Shown piece by piece: positions 36,373-46,315 of a stretch of 64,000 bases of DNA (its first letter is position 1; every line of letters begins with the position of its first letter). Location of the stretch: assembly GCA_047291315.1 (NCBI GenBank), contig JBDPYZ010000001.1, forward strand, positions 62,001-126,000, given 5' to 3'. A program made the translations under genes and the position numbers. The notes below the pieces were generated by a model. That model had not been told where the DNA came from. It ran no database searches and worked only from the letters and a program-made list of their open reading frames with translations. The DNA comes from Arsenophonus fragariae. Its GTDB lineage: Bacteria; Pseudomonadota; Gammaproteobacteria; Enterobacterales; Enterobacteriaceae.

Positions 36373-39300
36373 GTGAAACGACTACCTAAGGTATTGGTAG
36401 CCATAAGCACAATAATAATACTTATTATGGTATTGGCCATTATTGGGCTGCGTCTTTTTCTTCCTCAAATTAATGAATATCGAAGTCAACTTGAAGGACA
36501 ACTTCAATCATTAACGGGAATACCGTTTAAAATTGGCCATATTGAAGGTGAATGGGTCTCTTTTGGGCCAGTATTAACGTTTTCTGATGTCAGTGTCAGC
36601 TCTGAAAAAGTGAGTATTAAGGTAAAGAAAGTAAAATTTTCACTTGATATATGGAGTTTACTATTTTCTTTACATCTCCGTTTTCGCGATATTATTTTCT
36701 ATCAATTAAATGCAAGTTATTATAAACCGCTAGAATTTATCAGTGAAGGTGATTTTAGTCATTTTGATTTAGATGCTCTAGATGAATTGTTTTTAAAGCA
36801 ATTTGATTATTTTACACTAAAAGAAAGTTGTATCACTTTTTTGACGCCATCGGCAGAAAAAAGGACATTAAAGATCCCTGAAATGACATGGTTGAACCAA
36901 AATGAATACCATCGAGCACAAGGATTTATCAATCTTGATAATTTTGAACAGCAGCAAGATCAGGATACAATTCAAATTAAACTCAATCTCCGTAATAAAA
37001 ATGGCGTGATTAATGAAGGAACGGTTTACTTACAGGCAGATAATGTAAATCTACGCCCTTGGTTAAGTCGTTGGTTACGTGATAGTACTGGATTAGAGAA
37101 TGCAGTATTTAGTCTTTCTAGCTGGATTACGATCAAAGACAGTCGTATAGAAGGTGGGCAATTACAATTGCATCAGGGTCAGGTAAATTGGAAGGTTGAT
37201 AAACAAGAGCATCAGCTGGCTGTTGATGATTTATTGCTGACCTTGTATCGTCAAGAAAATAGTTGGTTATTTAATATTCCACAGTTACAGCATTTAAAAA
37301 CAGATCAACAACAATGGCTTGAAGGCCAAATTTCTCTACTCTATTTACCACAATCAAAAGCAGACGAAAATCATTGGCGTATACGGGTTAATAATATTCA
37401 ATTAGAGCGGTTAAGATCTATTTTGCCTATTTTTTCTTTTTTCACGCCTGCATTTATCAGTGATTGGCAAAAACGCCAGCCAAAAGGCCAACTCATCGCA
37501 CTGGCATTGGATATTACTCCTGGCAAGCTAGAAAAGGCGTTAATTGATGTAACCTGGCAAGATATTAGCTGGATACGCTGGAAAGATTTACCCTCAGTTA
37601 GCCATTTTAGTGGTTCATTGCGAGGTAGTCAGCAAGGGGGGATATTTTCATTTAACTTAAATAACAGCTTTATTGAATATGCGCGAATGTTTAAAGTACC
37701 ATTAGAAATTTCTGCCGGACAGGGAACGATTTTTTGGTCGGAAGAAGACAACTCACGCCAAATTTGGAGTGAGAATTTAGAGCTGCAGGCAAAATCACTA
37801 TGGACAACAGGCGATTTTCGTTATCTGGCACCAAAAAATCAACCGCCTACATTAAGTATTTTGGTTGGCGCAAAATTGACCGATGCGGGTGATGCGTGGT
37901 GTTATTTTCCCACAACACTAATGGGCAAAAGGTTAACTGATTATCTGACAAAAGCAATTATTGCTGGTCATGTAGATGAAGCTACGATGGTTTTTCACGG
38001 TGATCCGGCTGATTTTCCTTTTAAAAAGAATAACGGGCAATTTCAAGTTTTTGCATCGTTACGGGACGCGACTTTTAAGTATCAACCTGATTGGCCGACA
38101 ATTTTTGATTTAGATATCGATCTTAATTTTGAACGCAATGGACTTTGGATGTCGGCGCCTAGTGTAAAATTAGGTGATGCTAAAGCGTTAGATCTTAGCG
38201 CAGATATTGCCGATTATAGTCAGTCTAAATTAGTAATAAAATCTAATATTACCGGCGATGGAAAAGCGATCAGTAATTACTTTAACCACAGCCCGATGCA
38301 GGGTTCGATTAGCAAGGCATTAGATGCAGTGAAAATAGGCTGTAATGTTAGTGGCAAATTGATGCTTGATATTCCGTTGGAGGAGAATAGTGGCAATTTG
38401 ATTGCGAGCGGTCAAGTTGATCTTAAAAATAATGATGTCGATATCACTGTTATTGATAGTCAGCTGAAACAGCTAACGGGGCGTTTTTATTTTCGTAATG
38501 GTGATTTGAGAAGTGAAAAATTGCAAGCTCAATGGTTTGGCCAACCCATAAACTTAACATTTAATACCGCTAGTGAGCGACAGAATTATCAGATCAATGT
38601 TAATGTTGGCGGTAATTGGCAAGCTAAAAAAATAGCCATTTTGCCTAAATCGATTACACGTCACTTGGCGGGTAGCACAGCCTGGCAAGGACAGGTTAAT
38701 ATTCAGCTGCCCAATCAACTAAAGCGAAATCCAACCTTATCTATTGCTCTGAATAGCAAGTTAGGTCAGCTTACCAGCCAACTTCCTGCTTTGGATACCC
38801 AGCAACTAAAGCAATTAGGTGATATGCAAATTCGTGCTAATGGTGATACCCGTCAATTGCAAATTTATGGTGATATTGGTCAGCAAGTTAGCTTTAATAG
38901 TCAATGGCAATTTACTGACAAGCAAGTTCGTTTACTAAAAGTAGCTATTCAGCCTTACATGCAAAAAAGTGTTGTTCTGCCGGACAGTCCGCTAGTTATG
39001 ATCAACTTACCTGAAATCAATGATCCGAAATGGCTTTCATTGTTGGTTTTATTTTCTTCATTAAACCTAGCGTCGCAAAATTATGGTAAATCCTTTGTAA
39101 TACCGGATATTGCTATTGTTAACTTGCCAAAGATCACTTTTGCTAAGCAGCAGTGGAATAATATGGTATTTACCATTAATAAAACTGCTGAATTAACAAA
39201 AATTGTTGTAGATAGCGATAAGTTGAAGGGAAACCTAAGTATTCCGAAGCAGGGTAATTGGCAAACTAAGATTAACTATCTTTATTTCAATCCAGAAATT

Positions 39301-40191
39301 TCATCTCAACAGCAGAATTACGTGGAAACAAATAACGTTGCGCAAAGATATGATATTTCAGCTTGGCCAAATATGGATATTTATTGCTCGGAATGTTGGG
39401 TTGCCGGCTATAAACTTGGAGAGCTTAAAGCACAAGTCATCCGAAATAGACAAACGCTGATTTTAAAAGAGGGATCTTTAATAAATAATAGTGCCACTAA
39501 TTTGAAAATTTCTGGCATATGGCATGCAGATCAACAAAACAGTACAACGATAAGAGGGATCTTAAAAAGCAATCAATTTGATGATCTGGCTGCTTATTAC
39601 GGCATACGAGTGCCTATTAAACAGGCACCATTTAAAATTGATTTTGATTTAAATTGGGCAACAGTGCCATGGCAGCCTGATGTTGCTAGTTTGAACGGTA
39701 ATCTGAGTTTTAATTTGTCTAAGGGAGCAATTACTCAGATGGGTGGTGCTGGTCAGCTGTTGCGTTTTGTCAGTCTTAACGCACTGCTAAGCAAATTGCA
39801 AATGGATTTTAATGATACTTTTAGTGACGACTTTGCATTTGATTCCATTCGTGGTAAGGCCAACGTAAAAAATGGTATTTTAAATACTAATGATTTTTAT
39901 ATTGATGGTTTAATGGCTGATATTATAATACATGGCAAAATTAATTTAGTTCGTTGTGATATGAATTTAGAGACTATTATTACCCCTAAAATTTCAGCCA
40001 CGGTAGGGGTTGCAACGGCGGTTGTAGTTAATCCACTTGCAGGAGCAGCTGTGTTTGCAGCGACTAGAGTATTGGGATCATTATGGAGTAAAATATCGGT
40101 TATCCGTTATCGAATTACCGGTAGTTTGGAACAACCAAAAATTGATGAAACTTTGCGTCAATTGGAGGAGAATCAACAGGATGATAAGTGA
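36373..40191 (+). CDS. yhdP: AsmA-like phospholipid transport protein YhdP
   Basis: YhdP is a very large inner-membrane-anchored AsmA-family protein. With TamB and YdbH it moves phospholipids to the outer membrane. From GTG 36373 (VKRLPKVLVAI), which follows a GGAG ribosome site, it has 1272 residues, close to E. coli (1266). One membrane helix at about 5–28 is followed by a long beta-rich bridge domain and the C-terminal conserved part QLLRFVSLNALLSKLQMDF, SATVGVATAVVVNPLAGAA and LWSKISVIRYRITG. There is no break over 3.8 kb, notable next to the decayed neighbours. Its stop overlaps the next frame by several bases. Confidence 0.96.
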   Translation: MKRLPKVLVAISTIIILIMVLAIIGLRLFLPQINEYRSQLEGQLQSLTGIPFKIGHIEGEWVSFGPVLTFSDVSVSSEKVSIKVKKVKFSLDIWSLLFSLHLRFRDIIFYQLNASYYKPLEFISEGDFSHFDLDALDELFLKQFDYFTLKESCITFLTPSAEKRTLKIPEMTWLNQNEYHRAQGFINLDNFEQQQDQDTIQIKLNLRNKNGVINEGTVYLQADNVNLRPWLSRWLRDSTGLENAVFSLSSWITIKDSRIEGGQLQLHQGQVNWKVDKQEHQLAVDDLLLTLYRQENSWLFNIPQLQHLKTDQQQWLEGQISLLYLPQSKADENHWRIRVNNIQLERLRSILPIFSFFTPAFISDWQKRQPKGQLIALALDITPGKLEKALIDVTWQDISWIRWKDLPSVSHFSGSLRGSQQGGIFSFNLNNSFIEYARMFKVPLEISAGQGTIFWSEEDNSRQIWSENLELQAKSLWTTGDFRYLAPKNQPPTLSILVGAKLTDAGDAWCYFPTTLMGKRLTDYLTKAIIAGHVDEATMVFHGDPADFPFKKNNGQFQVFASLRDATFKYQPDWPTIFDLDIDLNFERNGLWMSAPSVKLGDAKALDLSADIADYSQSKLVIKSNITGDGKAISNYFNHSPMQGSISKALDAVKIGCNVSGKLMLDIPLEENSGNLIASGQVDLKNNDVDITVIDSQLKQLTGRFYFRNGDLRSEKLQAQWFGQPINLTFNTASERQNYQINVNVGGNWQAKKIAILPKSITRHLAGSTAWQGQVNIQLPNQLKRNPTLSIALNSKLGQLTSQLPALDTQQLKQLGDMQIRANGDTRQLQIYGDIGQQVSFNSQWQFTDKQVRLLKVAIQPYMQKSVVLPDSPLVMINLPEINDPKWLSLLVLFSSLNLASQNYGKSFVIPDIAIVNLPKITFAKQQWNNMVFTINKTAELTKIVVDSDKLKGNLSIPKQGNWQTKINYLYFNPEISSQQQNYVETNNVAQRYDISAWPNMDIYCSECWVAGYKLGELKAQVIRNRQTLILKEGSLINNSATNLKISGIWHADQQNSTTIRGILKSNQFDDLAAYYGIRVPIKQAPFKIDFDLNWATVPWQPDVASLNGNLSFNLSKGAITQMGGAGQLLRFVSLNALLSKLQMDFNDTFSDDFAFDSIRGKANVKNGILNTNDFYIDGLMADIIIHGKINLVRCDMNLETIITPKISATVGVATAVVVNPLAGAAVFAATRVLGSLWSKISVIRYRITGSLEQPKIDETLRQLEENQQDDK

Positions 40192-40972
40192 CAATATTGC
40201 ACTATTACAATTGTGTAGTGGTAAAAATGCTAAACATAACCTTGCTCAAATAGAGCAGCAGATTAAACAATTGCCGAATAGTGTGAAATTGGTTTTAACA
40301 CCGGAAAATGCACTGTTGTTTAGTGATAATATCAGTTACTGTAATTTTGCCGAATTACAGGGAGAAGGTCCTTTACAAAGTGTAATTGCTGAAATGGTTC
40401 GCCATTATCAAGTATGGATATTGGTTGGCTCTATGCCATTAATTAGTCGTGAAGATCCTGAAACTTAGTTACTAGTAGTCGTCTGTTATTTGATGATAGC
40501 GGTGAAATTCGCGCTTGCTATGACAAAATTCACATGTTTGATGTGAATATTATTGAAGATGAACAAGGTATTTATAATGAATCTTCAATTTATCAGCGTG
40601 GTGAACATATTACGGTAGTTGATACGCCGGTTGGCAGTTTAGGAATGACGATTTGTTATGATTTACGTTTTACCAGCCTATTTCAGGCATTAAAAAAACA
40701 AGGAGCGGCTCTTACTTTCTGTACTTGCTGCTTTTATTACGTTTAACCGGTGAAGCACACTGGGAATCACTTTTAAAAGCCCGCGCGATTGAAAATCAAT
40801 GTATTATTTTAGCGCCGGCACAAATAGGAGTGCATGGTCAACGAGTGCGTTAACCCTTAATATTGATAAGGCTAGAGAAAGTCTGATTGGCGTCTCTGAA
40901 CAGATGAAAGTCGTAAAACATAATCGCTTCTTTACTAGTTTGATGCCATTGATTGAACACGTAACGAAATAG
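40181..40972 (+). pseudogene. carbon–nitrogen hydrolase (nitrilase/Nit family), broken
   Basis: Pieces of one nitrilase-superfamily protein lie in order: NIALLQLCSGKNAKHNL with LTPENALLFSD (40181–40468), LFDDSGEIRACYDKIHMFDV in a second frame, TPVGSLGMTICYDLRFTSLF (40534–40746), and EAHWESLLKARAIENQCIILAPAQIG in a further frame, ending at 40972. The catalytic Glu, Lys (YDKIHMFD) and Cys (ICYDLRF) can be seen but in different frames. At least three breaks are present. In other Enterobacterales a Nit-type deaminated-glutathione amidase lies between yhdP and tldD, so that was probably its role. Confidence 0.88.
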
Positions 40973-40987
40973 AAAGAGTAAATAAAT

Positions 40988-42433
40988 ATGAGTTTAACCT
41001 CTGTTAGTGAATATTTGCTAACATCAAACGATCTTAATCATCAACATCTTCAAGATATTTTAGAATCACTCGCCGAGCGACATTTAGATTATGCCGATCT
41101 CTATTTTCAGTCGAGTTGTAATGAAGCATGGGGATTGGAAGACAGAATTATTAAAAGAGGATCCTACAATATTGATCAGGGTGTAGGTATTCGCGCTATT
41201 CGTGATGATAAAACAGGATTTGCTTATGCTGATCAGATAACTTTACAGGCATTACAACAAAGTGCCAATGCAGCGCGAAGCATTGTAAATCAAGGTGGGG
41301 AAGGTAAAGTATGTCTTATTGGCCAGGCCAATTTTAAACATTTATATTCTGCGATTGATCCTATTCAAACAATGAGCCCAGAAGAGAAAATAGCATTGTT
41401 GCGACGTGTTGATCATGTTGCTCGGGCAGAAGATCCTCGCGTGCAAGAGGTTGATGTAACGCTATCTGGTGTTTATGAACATGTTCTTATCGTAGCAACA
41501 GATGGAACTTTGGCGGCTGATATTCGTCCATTAGTACGCTTATCTGTCAGTGTGTTAGTCGAACATGACGGCAAGCGTGAGCGTGCTGGCAGTGGCGGTG
41601 GTGGTCGTTATGGTTATCAATATTTTCTTGAAACAGAGCAGGGTGAAGTTCGGGCGGAATATTATGCCCGAGAGGCTGTACGCATAGCATTGGTTAATCT
41701 TGCCGCAATTGCTTCGCCGGCAGGAACAATGCCTCTAGTACTAGGCGCTGGTTGGCCAGGTGTCTTACTACATGAGGCAGTAGGCCACGGTCTTGAAGGC
41801 GATTTTAATCGTCGTGGAACATCTATTTTTAGTGGCAAAGTAGGTCAACAAGTTGCTTCGCCACTTTGTACCGTGGTTGATGATGCTACTCTAGTCGGCC
41901 GTAGAGGATCTTTAGCGATTGATGATGAAGGGGTGCCAGGTCAATACAATGTCTTGATTGAAAATGGTATTTTAAAAGGTTATATGCAAGACAAAATGAA
42001 CGCGCGCTTGATGGGGGTTTTGCCAACAGGCAATGGTCGTCGTGAATCTTATGCTCATTTGCCGATGCCTCGTATGACAAATACTTATATGTTAGCGGGG
42101 GAGTCTACCCCGGAAGAGATAATAGCCAGTGTTGATCGTGGTATTTATGCACCTAATTTTGTCGGTGGACAAGTTGATATTACATCTGGCAAATTTGTTT
42201 TTTCGACTGCGGAAGCCTATTTGATCGAAAAAGGTAAGATTACGAAGTCGATAAAAGGAGCAACATTAATTGGCGCGGGTAGAGAAGCAATGCGACAGAT
42301 TTCAATGGTAGGTAATGATCTTAAACTTGATAGCGGGATTGGTGTTTGCGGTAAAGAAGGGCAAAGTGTTCCTGTTGGTGTCGGCCAACCAACATTAAAG
42401 CTCGATAGTATGACGATTGGTGGAACCGCATAA
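40988..42433 (+). CDS. tldD: metalloprotease subunit TldD
   Basis: TldD forms a heterodimer with PmbA (TldE) that degrades unfolded peptides and processes antitoxin CcdA and microcin B17 in E. coli. The 481-residue protein, exact family length, contains the zinc site HEAVGHGLEGDF (HExxxH at residues 262–267) and the conserved C-terminal stretch TLIGAGREAMRQISMVGND. Its partner pmbA is intact about 1 kb downstream, past a dead RNase gene and darP. In E. coli the two genes are far apart, so the closeness here is of interest. Confidence 0.98.
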   Translation: MSLTSVSEYLLTSNDLNHQHLQDILESLAERHLDYADLYFQSSCNEAWGLEDRIIKRGSYNIDQGVGIRAIRDDKTGFAYADQITLQALQQSANAARSIVNQGGEGKVCLIGQANFKHLYSAIDPIQTMSPEEKIALLRRVDHVARAEDPRVQEVDVTLSGVYEHVLIVATDGTLAADIRPLVRLSVSVLVEHDGKRERAGSGGGGRYGYQYFLETEQGEVRAEYYAREAVRIALVNLAAIASPAGTMPLVLGAGWPGVLLHEAVGHGLEGDFNRRGTSIFSGKVGQQVASPLCTVVDDATLVGRRGSLAIDDEGVPGQYNVLIENGILKGYMQDKMNARLMGVLPTGNGRRESYAHLPMPRMTNTYMLAGESTPEEIIASVDRGIYAPNFVGGQVDITSGKFVFSTAEAYLIEKGKITKSIKGATLIGAGREAMRQISMVGNDLKLDSGIGVCGKEGQSVPVGVGQPTLKLDSMTIGGTA

Positions 42434-42454
42434 TAAATTTTTTGGGTAAATAAA

Positions 42455-42745
42455 AAATTGTTATCTTGGTAATATTAGCCATATTAATAGGGGCAGGCGT
42501 TTACTTTAAATGGAATAGTCTGCACCAGACAGAAGTTATCGGGCAAGTGGTAAAGCTAGCGGCTGTTTGCAATATTGACTAGTTAACCGTACAGTAAAAT
42601 GTTGTTAGTTATCTACGAAAATATCATAGATTGCCTGATTTTTATATCACGAAAAGAAAAGCGCAACAAAATGGTTTGGCCAAAATTTGGATACACTGTG
42701 TGATGTATTGACTGGTGAAATTGCTTTACCGCTAGAGGTTATTTT
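42455..42745 (+). pseudogene. barnase-family ribonuclease remnant
   Basis: In one plus frame after tldD a signal-anchor helix (ILAILIGAGVYFKW) is followed by TEVIGQVVKLA, two stops, then VVSYLRKYHRLPDFYITKRKAQQNG. A frame change gives NLDTLCDVLTGE. This order is typical of the microbial (barnase, N1/T1) ribonuclease family: LPDxYITKxxA and then LCDVLPGxxIGGD. The catalytic glutamate, arginine and histidine region is absent, so the gene is truncated as well as interrupted. E. coli has a barstar-like gene (yhcO) in this general neighbourhood; no barstar is visible here. Confidence 0.65.
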
Positions 42746-42763
42746 TTCTCATATAAATCAACA

Positions 42764-43357
42764 TCAGTTAAAAAATTTTGCTGAGGTGATAACGGTTTTT
42801 AGAGAAGCTGGATCAGATTGTGCACTTTCAGATAGTGTCTTTAGGTACTGAAAGATTTGGCGATAGGCTTTAGCTGGTTTATCTGCCTCTCTTTCTTTTT
42901 TGCAGTTACGAATTAATGTACGTAGCTGTTGACGATCAGCTAAGGGAAATAAGCGTATTACATCTTCAATAGCATTATTGCCATTCTCTAATAATTGATT
43001 ACGTAAAGCTTCAAGCTTATGTAATATGGCGATTTGTTGATTGTGCCGATTTTTTAGCTTATTTAACGCGTTATAAATAGGTTGAGGATCTTGCGTTCTG
43101 AGTAATTTACCAATAAATTGTAACTGGCGTCGCCGTCCTTCATGTTTAATTTTTTTCGCTAATTCAACGGCTGTTAGTAGTTTATCATCAAGGGGGATAC
43201 GCTCTAGTTCATGTTTACTAAGTTCAACCAGTTCAGCTCCCAGCTTTTTTAGCACTTCGGCATCACGCTTGATTTCGCTTTTACTAACCCAGATGATTTC
43301 ATCCTTATCGATATTATCGGCGTTATGATCGAACCAGTTATCGGGCTGTTTTGCCAT
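42764..43357 (-). CDS. darP: ribosome assembly factor DarP (YjgA)
   Basis: DarP (YjgA, DUF615) binds late 50S precursors and helps the peptidyl-transferase centre mature. The 197-residue alpha-helical, highly charged protein has EIIWVSKSEIKRDAEVLKKL near the start, KIKHEGRRRQLQFIGKLLR in the middle, and DRQQLRTLIRNCKKE and RQIFQYLKTL near the end. It is about 14 residues longer than in E. coli at the C-terminus. It is convergent with tldD and divergent from pmbA. In E. coli yjgA and pmbA are also neighbours. Confidence 0.96.
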   Translation of the reverse strand: MAKQPDNWFDHNADNIDKDEIIWVSKSEIKRDAEVLKKLGAELVELSKHELERIPLDDKLLTAVELAKKIKHEGRRRQLQFIGKLLRTQDPQPIYNALNKLKNRHNQQIAILHKLEALRNQLLENGNNAIEDVIRLFPLADRQQLRTLIRNCKKEREADKPAKAYRQIFQYLKTLSESAQSDPASLKTVITSAKFFN

Positions 43358-43539
43358 CGCGGCTTTCCTCTTAGCAAGACGTAGGATTATTTTATTTCAG
43401 AATAATCTATCGTCTGGTATGTTAACATTTTATCTCTATTGTAACTGGGAAAATAGATTTAATACTATAGAGGATTTATTTTCTGCTGAAGATAGGTATT
43501 GGTTGAGTTGACTCTATTTTCTATTTTGGGATGATATCA

Positions 43540-44883
43540 ATGAATTTGACAGAACAGGTTTTATTACAACGTAAACAATTAGAAGAAACGGTTGCATATG
43601 CATTATCATACGCCAAAGAGAGTTGTGATGCGGCTGAAGTGGCTATTAATAAATCAACAGGTATCAGTGTAAGTACTCGTTTTGGTGAAATTGAAAATAT
43701 TGAATTTAATAGTGATGGTGCTCTCAGCATCACAGTTTATCATAAGCGACGTAAAGGTAGCGCATCATCCACTAATTTACATCCAGAAGCAATTATGCGT
43801 ACTGTGCAGGCCGCTATTGATATTGCACAGTATGCATCGGAAGATCCCTTTGCGGGCCTGGCAGATGCTGAACTTTTAGCTTACCAATCGCCTGATTTAA
43901 AACTCTTTTATCCCTTTGATCTTGATGTCGAAAAGGCTATCCAATTGGCAAGCCAAGCAGAGATGTCTGCTTTAAATGCGGATAAAAGGATTAAAAATAC
44001 TGAGGGTGGAAGTTTCAATAGTCATTATGGTATCAGAGTTTTTGGTAATACCCATAGAATGTTACAGAGCTATTGTTGCAGTCGTCACTCAATGTCAAGT
44101 TGTGTGATTGCACAGGAGAATGATGATATGGAACGTGATTATGCTTACACTATCGCCCGTCGAATAGAGGATTTGCAATCACCGCAATGGGTGGGGCATG
44201 AAGCTGCCCGCCGAACGTTAGCCCGTATTTCACCTCGTAAATTATCGACAATGAAGACGCCAGTCATTTTTGCTGCTGAGGTAGCAACCGGTTTATTTAG
44301 TTACCTAGTTAGTGCGATTAGTGGTACAAGTATTTATCGAAGATCGTCTTTTTTATTAGACAGCCTAGGTAAGCAAATTTTTCCTGCTTGGTTAACCATT
44401 CGGGAGAAGCCACATCTGATTGGCGGGTTAGCGTCATCTCCTTTTGATAGAGAAGGGGTGAATACAACCCAACGTAATATTATTGAGCAAGGAATATTAC
44501 AAACTTGGTTGCTCACCTCCTATTCAGCTCGTAAACTTGGCTTAAAGAGTACCGGTCATGCTGGTGGTATTCATAACTGGCATATTGCTGGTCAACAAGG
44601 ATTAGATTTTGCTGCTTTATTAAAAGAAATGGGGACGGGGTTGGTCGTTACTGAATTAATGGGGCAGGGAGTTAGCTCGGTAACGGGAGATTATTCTCGA
44701 GGTGCAGCCGGTTTTTGGGTTGAAAACGGAGTAATACAATATCCGGTCAGTGAAATTACTATTGCCGGCAATTTAAAACAGATGTGGGCTAATATCGTAA
44801 CGATAGGGAATGATATTGAAACTCGCAGTAATATTCAATGTGGTTCGGTATTATTGCTAGAAATGCATGTTGCTGGACAGTAA
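43540..44883 (+). CDS. pmbA: metalloprotease subunit PmbA (TldE)
   Basis: PmbA (TldE) is the non-metal partner of TldD. The 447-residue product has the conserved regions STRFGEIENIEFNSDGALS, NTEGGSFNSHYGIRVFGNT, STGHAGGIHNW and ITIAGNLKQMWANIVTIGND. The open frame begins at an ATG three codons earlier (43531); the second ATG is better placed relative to the GGGA ribosome site. Length matches E. coli (450). With intact tldD close by, the TldD–TldE protease should be functional. Confidence 0.97.
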   Translation: MNLTEQVLLQRKQLEETVAYALSYAKESCDAAEVAINKSTGISVSTRFGEIENIEFNSDGALSITVYHKRRKGSASSTNLHPEAIMRTVQAAIDIAQYASEDPFAGLADAELLAYQSPDLKLFYPFDLDVEKAIQLASQAEMSALNADKRIKNTEGGSFNSHYGIRVFGNTHRMLQSYCCSRHSMSSCVIAQENDDMERDYAYTIARRIEDLQSPQWVGHEAARRTLARISPRKLSTMKTPVIFAAEVATGLFSYLVSAISGTSIYRRSSFLLDSLGKQIFPAWLTIREKPHLIGGLASSPFDREGVNTTQRNIIEQGILQTWLLTSYSARKLGLKSTGHAGGIHNWHIAGQQGLDFAALLKEMGTGLVVTELMGQGVSSVTGDYSRGAAGFWVENGVIQYPVSEITIAGNLKQMWANIVTIGNDIETRSNIQCGSVLLLEMHVAGQ

Positions 44884-45132
44884 TCTAATTATTGCTAATA
44901 AATTGCTGTAGAAGAATGAGAAAATTGGTTAAAAAATAGATGATTAAAGGTAGCCTGAGCCTGCATTTTACAGCAACAGCCAACATTAGCTGGTACGATG
45001 GAGCCAGGCTATTTTGTTGNGTCTTATATTAGCTTTTAAAAATAATATAGTTAGCTAATATAGCATAATACAATGAGAGGTAACTTTGCTAACGAATAAC
45101 GTTGATGTAGTTAGATTTTTGGAAAAAGTTTA
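44884..45132. other. pmbA–npr convergent gap with an unresolved base
   Basis: This short gene-free gap holds an inverted repeat (TAGCCTG at 44951–44957, CAGGCTA at 45005–45011) with a 47-base interior and then a TATTTTGTTG tail, plus one undetermined base (N) at 45020. The repeat could be a long-stem terminator for pmbA. I see no known small RNA. Confidence 0.4.
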
Positions 45133-45405
45133 TTAGTCGTCTTCAAGTTTATGATGAAAAAGTTCAATAATAGCTGCCAGTGCCTGTTCTTCATCTGGAC
45201 CAGTTACTTCAAGATCGATATAACTACCTTGCTCTGAGTCTAGCATCAACATTGCTATAACACTATCTGCTTGAGCTTCTATATTATGGCAATTGCGTAA
45301 GATCACTGTAGATTCAAATTGTTGGATTAGCTCACAAAGCATTATTGCTGGCCGAGCATGAATACCCTGCTGGTTTTTTATAATAATGCGGTGATAGACT
45401 GTCAT
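45133..45405 (-). CDS. npr: nitrogen PTS phosphocarrier NPr
   Basis: NPr (PtsO) is the HPr-like carrier of the nitrogen-related phosphotransferase chain PtsP–NPr–PtsN. The 90-residue protein has the active histidine His16 in GIHARPA and the HPr-fold pattern ending ALAAIIELFHHKLEDD. Its start overlaps the rapZ stop by 4 bases (ATGA type), so the two are coupled. It is the last gene of the large rpoN operon. ptsP is not in this window. Confidence 0.97.
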   Translation of the reverse strand: MTVYHRIIIKNQQGIHARPAIMLCELIQQFESTVILRNCHNIEAQADSVIAMLMLDSEQGSYIDLEVTGPDEEQALAAIIELFHHKLEDD

Positions 45406-46256
45406 GATTTTCTCTTTTCTAGCGTTCGATGGCGCGATTGCACATTTTTGCCTCTAGAGCGAAAGTAATCAGCTAGTTGTTTGGCAACATAAACTGAACG
45501 GTGTTTACCACCGGTACAACCGATAGCAATAGTCAAATAACTACGGTTATTAGATTCCAACATCGGTAACCATAATTCAAGATAATTACGGGTTTGATAA
45601 ATAAAATTATGTACTTTTGTGTGTCGGTCAAGAAAGGCAGCAACAGGGCGATCGAGACCTGTCATAGGACGCAATTTGGGATCCCAATGCGGATTAGGTA
45701 AAAAACGTACATCAAATACATAATCTGCATCGATCGGAATACCATGTTTAAAACCAAAGGATTCGAATACGATGGTCAATTCACGTTCCCGTTTACCTAA
45801 TAAACGTGCTCTAAGCGTTTCAGCCAGTTCATGTACCGACATTTCGGAGGTATCGATAACTAAATCAGCGCGTGAGCGTAGTGGCTCTAATAGATCATTT
45901 TCTTCATCAATAGAGCTTTCTAATGATAAATTTTTGTTAGAGAGTGGATGTAGACGGCGTGTATCACTATATCTTCTGATCAGCGTATTACGATCTGCAT
46001 TAAGAAAAAGTAATTGAGGGGAAAAACTAGCAGGTAGATTTTTTAAAGCTTTTTCGAAAATTGCAGGGTTGTCTGGCATATTACGAACATCAATACTCAC
46101 GGCAGCAGAAGTTTGTCGTTCAGCAAGTGTATTTGCTAATTCTGGTAGTAAAATTACAGGCAAATTGTCAACACAATAAAAACCCATATCCTCCAGCGCT
46201 CGTAGAGCAACAGATTTACCTGAACCAGAACGGCCACTGACTATCATCAGCACCAT
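45402..46256 (-). CDS. rapZ: RNase adapter protein RapZ
   Basis: RapZ presents the small RNA GlmZ to RNase E and so controls GlmS and glucosamine-6-phosphate supply. From the start at 46256 (MVLMIVSGRSGSGKS) it has 284 residues, equal to E. coli; nine extra upstream codons are open but unsupported. The Walker A is GRSGSGKS at residues 8–15. The C-terminal RNA-binding domain is complete with IGCTGGKHRSVYVAKQLAD and the basic tail SRGKNVQSRHRTLEKRK. It lies between ptsN and npr, as in relatives. Confidence 0.97.
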   Translation of the reverse strand: MVLMIVSGRSGSGKSVALRALEDMGFYCVDNLPVILLPELANTLAERQTSAAVSIDVRNMPDNPAIFEKALKNLPASFSPQLLFLNADRNTLIRRYSDTRRLHPLSNKNLSLESSIDEENDLLEPLRSRADLVIDTSEMSVHELAETLRARLLGKRERELTIVFESFGFKHGIPIDADYVFDVRFLPNPHWDPKLRPMTGLDRPVAAFLDRHTKVHNFIYQTRNYLELWLPMLESNNRSYLTIAIGCTGGKHRSVYVAKQLADYFRSRGKNVQSRHRTLEKRKS

Positions 46257-46315
46257 GAGTAAATACCCCTTATGTTTCTTCACAATGAAAAATTATTATT
46301 TTTGGCATGGATTTT

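Noticed and set aside
44951..45011. Small RNA or tRNA-like gene between pmbA and npr
   Set aside because: Only the outer 7-base stem pairs well; there are no tRNA arms, no match to a known small RNA that I recall, and no promoter.
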